Shown piece by piece: positions 1 through 5,692 of a DNA stretch of 13,352 nt. The DNA lies in the NCBI GenBank assembly GCA_946482585.1, contig CAMLSI010000092.1:1-13352 (forward strand), read 5' to 3'. Under the pieces are notes generated by a model, which made no database searches, was not told the origin of the DNA, and worked only from the letters and a program-made list of their open reading frames with translations. The first letter of the stretch is position 1, and each line of letters opens with the position of its first letter. The position numbers and the translations under genes were made by a program. The DNA comes from an uncultured Lysobacteraceae bacterium (GTDB taxonomy: Bacteria > Pseudomonadota > Gammaproteobacteria > Xanthomonadales > Rhodanobacteraceae).

Positions 1-182
1 ACATGATGGAAGACCCGCGCAACATCACGCCGTGCACGCACCTGCTGTTCATGGCCAAGAACATCGAGCGCATCGGCGATCACGCGACCAACATCGCCGA
101 GAACGTCTACTTCCTCGTCCACGCCAAGCCGCTCGTCGAAGAGCGCCGCAAGGGCGATCAGACCAGCACCGTAGTGAGCTGA
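1..182 (+). CDS. phoU: PhoU phosphate-signalling protein, C-terminal end only
   Basis: This is the last 60 codons of a gene that enters from the left edge; the reading frame begins at base 3 and stops with TGA at 180-182. The peptide contains KNIERIGDHATNIAE, the conserved E/D-rich metal-binding helix of the second PhoU three-helix bundle, followed by a short charged tail typical of PhoU ends. PhoU is a cytoplasmic regulator that links the PstSCAB phosphate transporter to the PhoR/PhoB two-component system and keeps the Pho regulon off when phosphate is ample. In proteobacteria it is usually the last gene of the pst operon, so pst genes are expected upstream, outside the window. I see no convincing terminator after the stop codon. 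The two ATG codons at 3 and 6 are internal, not the true start. Confidence 0.93.
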   Translation, partial: MMEDPRNITPCTHLLFMAKNIERIGDHATNIAENVYFLVHAKPLVEERRKGDQTSTVVS

Positions 183-250
183 GCAGCCGGGAACCGGAAA
201 CCGCAGGAGCCGGCGGGAGTACGGCACGTTTCGCTTTTTTGCCTTTGCGA

Positions 251-275
251 TCCCCAATCCCCAATCCCGATTCCC
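251..275. repeat. Short heptamer tandem repeat in the phoU-hydrolase spacer
   Basis: The spacer holds three and a half copies of a 7-bp unit: TCCCCAA, TCCCCAA, TCCCGAT, TCCC. It lies between the phoU stop and the hydrolase start. From memory, similar CCCAATC/GGGATTC heptamer runs are scattered in intergenic regions of Xanthomonadaceae genomes; I cannot check that here. No function is claimed. Confidence 0.6.
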
Positions 276-326
276 TGCCTTCGAGGCTGTGGGATACTGC
301 CGCGGATCGACGAGCGAGGTCGCACC

Positions 327-1679
327 GTGCGCTGGAAACGCGTGTTCGTGGTCCTGCTCCTTGTCGCCGTCGCCGCGGTCAGCTGGTGGTATTCGCGGCC
401 GGACTACAAGCCTGTTCCGCCGCAGATCGCCTGCCTCGTCGGCCTGTATCGGCTCGACGACGGCCGCCTCGTCGATCTCGCGCCGCTGACCAACGCCGCC
501 GCGCTGCGCTGGCGGCTCGTCGACGGCCGCAGCGGCCGTCTCGGGCGCAGTGACGACGGCCGCTGGCAGGCCTATCGAGGCTGGACCGTCACGGCGGACA
601 CGGTCGCGATCACGCCGGGCCGCTGCGACGCACCGGGCCTGACCTTCGAAGGCGCCGGCGGCCGGCGCGTCGAACTGATCGCGCAGGACACGCGGTTCCG
701 CGGCGACGGGGAAGAACTCGCGGGCCGGCTCGTGCTGCCGCCCGGCGACGCTGCGGTACCCATCGCCGTGCTCGTGCACGGTTCGGAAAGCTATTCGGCA
801 CTGACCTACTCCTACCTGCCGCGCCTGCTCGCCGCGCACGGCATCGGCGCCTTCGTCTACGACAAGCGCGGCACCGGGGCCAGCAGCGGCCGCTACACGC
901 AGGATTTCGAGCGGCTCGCGAACGACGCCGTCGCGGCACTGAAGGAAGCGCGGCGGCTCGCCGGCGCACGCGCCGCACGCGTCGGCTTCTTCGGCGGCAG
1001 TCAGGCCGGCTGGATAGCGCCGCTGGCCGCCACGCGCAGCGACGCGGCGTTCGTGGCGATCGGCTATGGCCTCGCCGACAGTCCGCTGGCCGAGGACCGC
1101 GACCAGGTCATGCTCGACCTGAAACGGCGCGGCCACGGTCCGGAGGTTCTCGCCAAAGCGCGGGAAGTCACCGATGCGACCGCCGTGGTCATGGCGTCGG
1201 GCTTCCGCGACGGCTACGACGCGCTCGCCGCGGTCAGGGACAAATACGACCGCGAGCCCTGGTGGCAGGACATGAAGGGCGAATTCACCGGGGAGCTCGC
1301 CAATCGCCCGGCCTTTCTGCTGCGCTGGATTGGACCGCTCTACGACGAGGGCACGAGCTGGCGCCACGATCCGGTGCCGACCCTGCATGCGCTGAAGACA
1401 CCCCTGCTCTGGGTGCTCGCCGGCGCCGACCGCGAAGCCCCGCCCGAGGAAACGCGCGCGCGGCTGCTGTCGGTCGCACAGGCCGGCGGCCGCGTCACCC
1501 TCGTCGAATTTCCCGGCACCGACCACGGCATGCTCGAGTTCGTCGAAGCCGCCGACGGTTCGCGGGAACGCACCCGCGTCGCCGAGGGTTACCACGCCCT
1601 CGTGATCGACTGGATTCGCGATGGCCGTGCCGGCAGCGGCCCTTACGGGCGCGCCGAATTCCTGACCCGATCGGAGTAG
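327..1679 (+). CDS. Membrane-anchored or exported alpha/beta hydrolase (esterase/peptidase-like)
   Basis: This is a 450-residue serine hydrolase of the alpha/beta fold; the substrate is unknown. The start is GTG at 327, supported by GAGGT at 316-320, six bases upstream. Residues 1-6 are basic and 7-22 hydrophobic with no clear cleavage site, so the protein is probably an inner-membrane signal-anchor protein facing the periplasm. Residues about 35-135 form a non-catalytic N-terminal region with a DDGRLVDLAP stretch. The catalytic domain follows. It has an oxyanion HG at 151-152, a YDKRGTGAS strand-loop at 178-186, the nucleophile in GGSQAG (Ser225), the acid in AGAD (Asp368) and the base in PGTDHG (His400). 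All triad elements are present, so it should be active. The layout resembles dienelactone-hydrolase and S9-related esterases. It is followed by a 266-bp spacer and probably forms its own unit. Confidence 0.85.
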   Translation: MRWKRVFVVLLLVAVAAVSWWYSRPDYKPVPPQIACLVGLYRLDDGRLVDLAPLTNAAALRWRLVDGRSGRLGRSDDGRWQAYRGWTVTADTVAITPGRCDAPGLTFEGAGGRRVELIAQDTRFRGDGEELAGRLVLPPGDAAVPIAVLVHGSESYSALTYSYLPRLLAAHGIGAFVYDKRGTGASSGRYTQDFERLANDAVAALKEARRLAGARAARVGFFGGSQAGWIAPLAATRSDAAFVAIGYGLADSPLAEDRDQVMLDLKRRGHGPEVLAKAREVTDATAVVMASGFRDGYDALAAVRDKYDREPWWQDMKGEFTGELANRPAFLLRWIGPLYDEGTSWRHDPVPTLHALKTPLLWVLAGADREAPPEETRARLLSVAQAGGRVTLVEFPGTDHGMLEFVEAADGSRERTRVAEGYHALVIDWIRDGRAGSGPYGRAEFLTRSE

Positions 1680-1691
1680 CGGCCATCGCCC

Positions 1692-1712
1692 ACGGCGCCG
1701 CCGCGGCGCCGT
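1692..1712 (+). terminator. GC-rich inverted repeat just after the hydrolase gene, possible weak terminator
   Basis: A perfect 10-bp inverted repeat (1692-1701 against 1703-1712) with a one-base centre starts 12 bases after the hydrolase stop. In RNA it would give a nine-pair hairpin with a three-base loop. There is no U-run after it (only TTCTG), so intrinsic termination would be weak. It may instead be a 3' stabilising structure. Confidence 0.35.
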
Positions 1713-1730
1713 TCTGCGAGCCTGAATGGG

Positions 1731-1758
1731 GCTGACCGGAGCGGGCTGACCGGATTGG
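1731..1758. repeat. Imperfect 14-bp tandem duplication
   Basis: Two adjacent 14-bp units, GCTGACCGGAGCGG (1731-1744) and GCTGACCGGATTGG (1745-1758), match at 12 of 14 positions. They are followed by two small inverted repeats. One is ATTGGGAC/GTCCAAT at 1754-1773, with a one-base bulge. The other is TGTCCGC/GCGGACA at 1773-1798. The spacer upstream of the prolyl oligopeptidase gene is therefore structured, but no known site is recognised. Confidence 0.5.
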
Positions 1759-1881
1759 GACATCGCGTCCAATGTCCGCTTTTGCGATTTTGCGGACACG
1801 GCGGCAGCGCCACGACCGCGTGCCGCAAGGCCCGCGGGGCGCGGTGAATGCCCATTCCGTCATGGGATTCTGTTCAGCTAC

Positions 1882-1910
1882 TGGACGCGCGAACGCGCGC
1901 GCCCTATCGT
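1882..1910 (+). promoter_or_regulatory. Candidate sigma70-type promoter for the prolyl oligopeptidase gene
   Basis: TGGACG at 1882-1887 (4/6 to TTGACA) and TATCGT at 1905-1910 (4/6 to TATAAT) are separated by exactly 17 bp. A start near 1917 would give a leader of about 29 bases carrying the GGAG at 1933-1936 that precedes the ATG at 1946. The spacer is almost purely alternating CG. Both hexamers are imperfect, so this is a suggestion. Confidence 0.4.
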
Positions 1911-1945
1911 CGCGGTTTTGTCCGTCCCTGCCGGAGTTAGCGCCC

Positions 1946-4087
1946 ATGCGCCTGCCCTTGATCCTGGTTCCTGCCCTGCTGCTGGCGACCGCCTGCCAGC
2001 CGGTCAAGAAGGAATCGTCCGCCGATCGCGTCGTATATCCCGTCACCAAGAAAGTCGGCCAGGTCGACACCTATCACGGCGTGGAAATCGCCGATCCGTA
2101 TCGCTGGCTCGAGGACCTCGACTCGGCCGAAACGACCGCCTGGATCAAGGCGCAGAACGACGTGACCTCGGCCCACCTCGCGAAAATCCCGGGCCGCGAC
2201 CGTATCGCCGCACGCGCGACCGAAATTTGGAACTTCAACCGCTGGGGCGTTCCGTCGCGCGAAGGCAAGCAGTGGTTCTGGTTCAAGAATGACGGCCTGC
2301 AGAATCAGTCGGTGCTGTACGTCGCCGACAAGCCCGAGAGCGACGGCCGCGTGCTGCTCGATCCGAACAGCCTGTCGACCGACGGCACGGTCGCGCTCAA
2401 GGACACCGCCTTCAGCGCCGACGGCAAGTACATGGCCTACGGCCTGTCGAGCGGCGGTTCGGACTGGGAAGAGTGGCGCGTGCTCGACGTGGCCAAGGGC
2501 CAGCCGACCGAAGACGTGCTGAAGTGGGTCAAGTTCTCGACCGTCGACTGGAGCCGCGACGGCAAGGGCTTCTGGTACAGCCGCTACGACGAGCCGCAGG
2601 GCGAGAACGCGCTCAAGGCCAAGAACGAGTTCCAGAAACTCTATTTCCACAAAATCGGCACGCCGCAGGCCGACGACGAACTCGTCTACGAGCGCAAGGA
2701 CCAGCCCGACTACAGCTTTGCCGCCAATGCGACCGAAGACGGCCGCTACCTGCTGGTCGACGTCGGCCAGGGCACCGAACGCAAGAACCTCGTCCTCTAT
2801 CGCGATCTCAAGGCCAAGGGCAAGAACGCGGCGCTGAAGGAACTCATCGGCGAGTGGAAGGCCGAGTACGAATACGTCGGCAACGTCGGAACCAAGTTCT
2901 ATTTCCGCACCGACGACGAAGCTCCGCGCGGCCGCATCGTCGCGATCGACCTGGCCAAGCCGGCACGCAAGAACTGGAAGACCGTCGTCGAGCAGACCGA
3001 CGACTCGCTGCAGTCGGCCGACCTCGTCGGCGGCCAGCTCGTGCTGAACTACCTCCACGACGCGAGCTCGCGCCTGCGCCGCTTCGGTCTGGACGGCAAG
3101 GCCAAGGGCGACATCGAACTGCCGGGCATCGGCACAGTCGCGACGTTCGAAGGCCGCCCGGGCGACAAGCAGGCGTTCTACAGCTTCGCGAGCTACACGA
3201 CGCCGACCTCGATCTACCGCTACGACCTGACCAAGGGCAAGAGCACGCTGCTGCACGCGCCGACGATGGCGTTCGATCCGTCGCAGTACGAAACGCGCCA
3301 GGTGTTCTACACCAGCAAGGACGGTACGCGCGTACCGATGTTCGTGACCGGCAAGAAGGATCTCGTCCTCGACGGCAGCAACCCGACCATCCTCTACGGC
3401 TACGGCGGTTTCCGCATCCCGCAGGTGCCGAACTTCTCCGCCAGCATCGCGACGTGGCTCGACCAGGGCGGCGTGTTCGCGGTGGCCAACCTGCGCGGCG
3501 GCGGCGAGTACGGCCGCGAGTGGCACGAGGCCGGCATCAAGCTCAAGAAGCAGAACGTATTCGACGATTTCATCGCAGCCGCCGAATACCTGATTGCGGA
3601 AAAGTACACGTCGCCGCAGCGCCTCGCGATCCGCGGCGGTTCCAACGGCGGCCTGCTCGTCGCCGCCGTCGAACTGCAGCGCCCCGAACTGTTCGCCGCG
3701 GCCGTGCCGGCGGTCGGCGTGCTCGACATGCTGCGCTTCCGCGAATTCACGATCGGCAAGGCCTGGGAATCCGATTTCGGTTCGGTGCTGAACGCCGACG
3801 AGTTCGCCGCGATCCGCGCCTACTCGCCGCTGCACAACATCAAGTCGGGCGTCGCCTATCCGGCCACGCTGATCACGACCGGCGACCATGACGATCGCGT
3901 ATTCCCGGCGCACAGCTTCAAGTTCGCCGCGGCCATGCAGGCGGCCAATCCGAAGGGCAAGCCGCAGCTGATCCGCATCGACGTACGCGCCGGCCACGGC
4001 CAGGGCAAGCCCACGGCCAAGCAGATCGCCGAAACCGCCGACGTCTACGCGTTCATCCTCAACGCATTCGGCCTGGCCAAGCCGTAA
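1946..4087 (+). CDS. Exported prolyl oligopeptidase (family S9A), probable lipoprotein
   Basis: This 713-residue serine peptidase should cleave short peptides after proline. ATG 1946 is preferred over the upstream in-frame ATG at 1772. It has GGAG nine bases before it and opens with a signal, MRLPLILVPALLLATAC, whose lipobox-like end puts Cys17 at +1, so the mature protein is probably lipid-anchored in the periplasm. The N-terminal family motif DPYRWLE is at 50-56, a seven-bladed beta-propeller spans roughly 80-430, and the hydrolase domain follows with YGYGGF at 484-489. The triad is Ser566 in GGSNGG, Asp649 in DHDDRV and His684 in AGHGQGK. Trp607 and Arg651 match the proline-stacking Trp and substrate-binding Arg of the porcine enzyme. 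Length matches the family. A candidate promoter precedes it and hairpins follow, so it is likely monocistronic. Confidence 0.95.
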   Translation: MRLPLILVPALLLATACQPVKKESSADRVVYPVTKKVGQVDTYHGVEIADPYRWLEDLDSAETTAWIKAQNDVTSAHLAKIPGRDRIAARATEIWNFNRWGVPSREGKQWFWFKNDGLQNQSVLYVADKPESDGRVLLDPNSLSTDGTVALKDTAFSADGKYMAYGLSSGGSDWEEWRVLDVAKGQPTEDVLKWVKFSTVDWSRDGKGFWYSRYDEPQGENALKAKNEFQKLYFHKIGTPQADDELVYERKDQPDYSFAANATEDGRYLLVDVGQGTERKNLVLYRDLKAKGKNAALKELIGEWKAEYEYVGNVGTKFYFRTDDEAPRGRIVAIDLAKPARKNWKTVVEQTDDSLQSADLVGGQLVLNYLHDASSRLRRFGLDGKAKGDIELPGIGTVATFEGRPGDKQAFYSFASYTTPTSIYRYDLTKGKSTLLHAPTMAFDPSQYETRQVFYTSKDGTRVPMFVTGKKDLVLDGSNPTILYGYGGFRIPQVPNFSASIATWLDQGGVFAVANLRGGGEYGREWHEAGIKLKKQNVFDDFIAAAEYLIAEKYTSPQRLAIRGGSNGGLLVAAVELQRPELFAAAVPAVGVLDMLRFREFTIGKAWESDFGSVLNADEFAAIRAYSPLHNIKSGVAYPATLITTGDHDDRVFPAHSFKFAAAMQAANPKGKPQLIRIDVRAGHGQGKPTAKQIAETADVYAFILNAFGLAKP

Positions 4088-4096
4088 TCGAGGCAA

Positions 4097-4126
4097 CGCC
4101 GCCGGGCCGGAACGAGCCCGGCGGCG
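4097..4126 (+). other. Perfect 11-bp hairpin after the prolyl oligopeptidase stop
   Basis: CGCCGCCGGGC at 4097-4107 pairs with GCCCGGCGGCG at 4116-4126 across an 8-base loop. It starts ten bases after the stop codon and has no U-run. It stands immediately before a second hairpin that does have one, so it may protect the 3' end of the mRNA or help RNA polymerase pause. Confidence 0.6.
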
Positions 4127-4136
4127 AGAACATCGA

Positions 4137-4164
4137 AGGCCGGCGGCACACCGCCGGCCTTTTT
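4137..4164 (+). terminator. Rho-independent terminator of the prolyl oligopeptidase gene
   Basis: AGGCCGGCGG (4137-4146) pairs perfectly with CCGCCGGCCT (4151-4160) across the tetraloop CACA, followed at once by TTTTCGTTT. The stem, tight loop and T-run make this a strong intrinsic terminator for the + strand, 50 bases past the stop codon. Confidence 0.9.
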
Positions 4165-4411
4165 CGTTTATCGAACCCGCCCTTCTCGCCCGCGAAAACC
4201 TCGACGGGCACGGATACTGGCACTGCGGCAAATCGCGCGCGACGGTCGCGCGGCGCAAGCCTGCCGGTTCAAACGCGCGCCCGGGCGGCGCTGCAGCGGC
4301 GAATCCGCCGCGGAGTGACCCGCACTACCGGCCGCCTCACACCGTCGACACGCGCGTTTAACGAACCGATCGACAGGCTGGCGCCATCGAAGCCCGACGG
4401 GGACTGCCGCC

Positions 4412-4888
4412 ATGCAGAAGATCAGCACCTGCCTCTGGTTCGATTTCAATGCCGAAGAGGCGGTCGCGCACTATCTGGGCATCTTCCCGAACTCGCGCGT
4501 CGTGCGCACGCTCTACTACGGCGACGAACGCCCCGAGCATGCGGGCAAGGTGATGGTCGTCCACTTCGAGCTCGAGGGTCAGCGCTTCGAAGCCATCAAC
4601 GGCGGCCCGCAGTTTCCGTTCACCGAAGCCGTGTCGCTCGTCGTCGACTGCAGCACGCAGGCCGAGATCGATCGCTACTGGAACGCGCTGATCGCCGACG
4701 GCGGACGGCCCGTGCAGTGCGGCTGGCTCAAGGACAAATTCGGTTTCAATTGGCAGATCGTGCCGCACGTGCTCGACGAACTGCTGTCCGGCCCCGACCG
4801 GGAACGCTCGACGCGCGTCATGCGCGCATTGTTCGGAATGACAAAACCAGACATTGCACAACTGCGCGCCGCAGCGGATGCGGGATGA
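4412..4888 (+). CDS. PhnB-like VOC-fold protein (3-demethylubiquinone methyltransferase-like family)
   Basis: This 158-residue protein of the vicinal-oxygen-chelate fold belongs to the PhnB-like family that databases often label, misleadingly, 3-demethylubiquinone-9 3-methyltransferase. Family features are clear: an N-terminal ISTCLWFD strand, IFPNSR at 24-29, FEAINGGPQF around 59-68, and the C-terminal CGWLKDKFGFNWQIVP at 103-118. The biochemical role of this group is not established. It is cytoplasmic, with no signal peptide or membrane segment. The start has GGGGA at 4399-4403, eight bases ahead. Length is normal for the family. It stands alone after a strong terminator and converges with the NRDE-family gene, with only 30 bp between stop codons and no clear shared terminator. 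I found no convincing promoter in 4166-4411. Confidence 0.9.
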   Translation: MQKISTCLWFDFNAEEAVAHYLGIFPNSRVVRTLYYGDERPEHAGKVMVVHFELEGQRFEAINGGPQFPFTEAVSLVVDCSTQAEIDRYWNALIADGGRPVQCGWLKDKFGFNWQIVPHVLDELLSGPDRERSTRVMRALFGMTKPDIAQLRAAADAG

Positions 4889-4918
4889 GGCGCAGCGACG
4901 GAGCAAAACCTGCGCAAG

Positions 4919-5650
4919 CTACCGCAGCGGAACACCGCCCGGTCCGAAGCGGCGCTCCTGCAACGACACGCGGCCGGTCTCGTCGCGGACGGCCAGCGTG
5001 CTCGCCCGCGTACCGTAGGTGTCGCCGCGAATGAAGATCGGCGCGAGGAAGCGCTCGCGCTCCAGGCCCACGCCGGTCAGCGGCAGGTTCGCATCGTCGG
5101 GCTGCCGCGTGTCCGCGAGCAGGTCGAGCAGCGCCGCATCGCCGGCGCCGGCAGCGAGTGCCTGCTCGAAGAGCCCGCGCAGCCGCTGCATCTTCGGCCA
5201 TGGCGCGTCGAGCGGGCCGTTGCTGACGAGATGCACGCCCGGATGCAGTCGCTGCGCCTGCACGGTCGGGCTTTCGAGACACCAGGCCTCGTCACGATCG
5301 GCGACGACGAGGTTGAACGGCGCGTAGTCGGCAATGCTCCGCTGCAACGCGGCGGCATAGTTCGCGGCGCTCATGGTGCCCGCGACGAATTCGCGCACGA
5401 GATCGCCGCGCGAGCGCGCCCCGCGCTGCACGTTGAGCAGACGGATGTTCGTGACCGCCGCCATGCGTCCGTTCTCGTGCACGGCGAGCCAGCTGCCACC
5501 GGCTTCCAGATCGCGTCCGCCGATGACGCCGGGCGTGTCCGGCCACGCCGCGGCGGCGGCGCTCGCGCGCGCATGGAACTCGTCGCGATTGCCGAGCAGC
5601 AGCAACGGACGTCCCGGAACGGCATCGACGGCGACGAGCAACAGACACAT
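4919..5650 (-). CDS. NRDE/TANGO2-family protein
   Basis: This 243-residue cytoplasmic protein belongs to the NRDE (TANGO2) family, named for the motif visible here as GNRDEFHAR with NRDE at residues 21-24. It also shows the N-terminal Met-Cys (Cys2, at the position of an Ntn-hydrolase nucleophile), GGRDLEAGGSWLAV at 43-56, and AVTNIR at 64-69. Animal TANGO2/HRG-9 has been linked to heme handling and lipid metabolism; the bacterial role is unknown. The ATG is 42 bp after the kinase stop on the same strand, so it is likely co-transcribed with the kinase. No strong Shine-Dalgarno sequence precedes it. Full family length, no sign of damage. Confidence 0.9.
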   Translation of the reverse strand: MCLLLVAVDAVPGRPLLLLGNRDEFHARASAAAAAWPDTPGVIGGRDLEAGGSWLAVHENGRMAAVTNIRLLNVQRGARSRGDLVREFVAGTMSAANYAAALQRSIADYAPFNLVVADRDEAWCLESPTVQAQRLHPGVHLVSNGPLDAPWPKMQRLRGLFEQALAAGAGDAALLDLLADTRQPDDANLPLTGVGLERERFLAPIFIRGDTYGTRASTLAVRDETGRVSLQERRFGPGGVPLR

Positions 5651-5692
5651 GTCAGCGCGAGTCCGTCGCAGCGCGATCCGGGGGCGGCCGCA

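Noticed and set aside
183..250. Possible phoU terminator near the TTTTTT at 235-240
   Set aside because: The T-run is not preceded by a convincing GC-rich stem; only four-base pairings are visible.
1772..1945. In-frame upstream ATG that would add 58 residues to the prolyl oligopeptidase
   Set aside because: The extension is Arg-rich and would bury the lipoprotein-type signal peptide that begins at 1946, where a GGAG site is well placed.
1937..4258. A 773-codon open frame on the - strand opposite the prolyl oligopeptidase gene
   Set aside because: It is codon-aligned with the real gene, has shadow composition and no motif; the + strand has a complete S9A catalytic triad and signal peptide.
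4166..4411. A small RNA or hidden gene in the spacer before the PhnB-like gene
   Set aside because: I saw only a short 7-bp dyad (4236-4252) and no promoter, tRNA-like fold or plausible reading frame.
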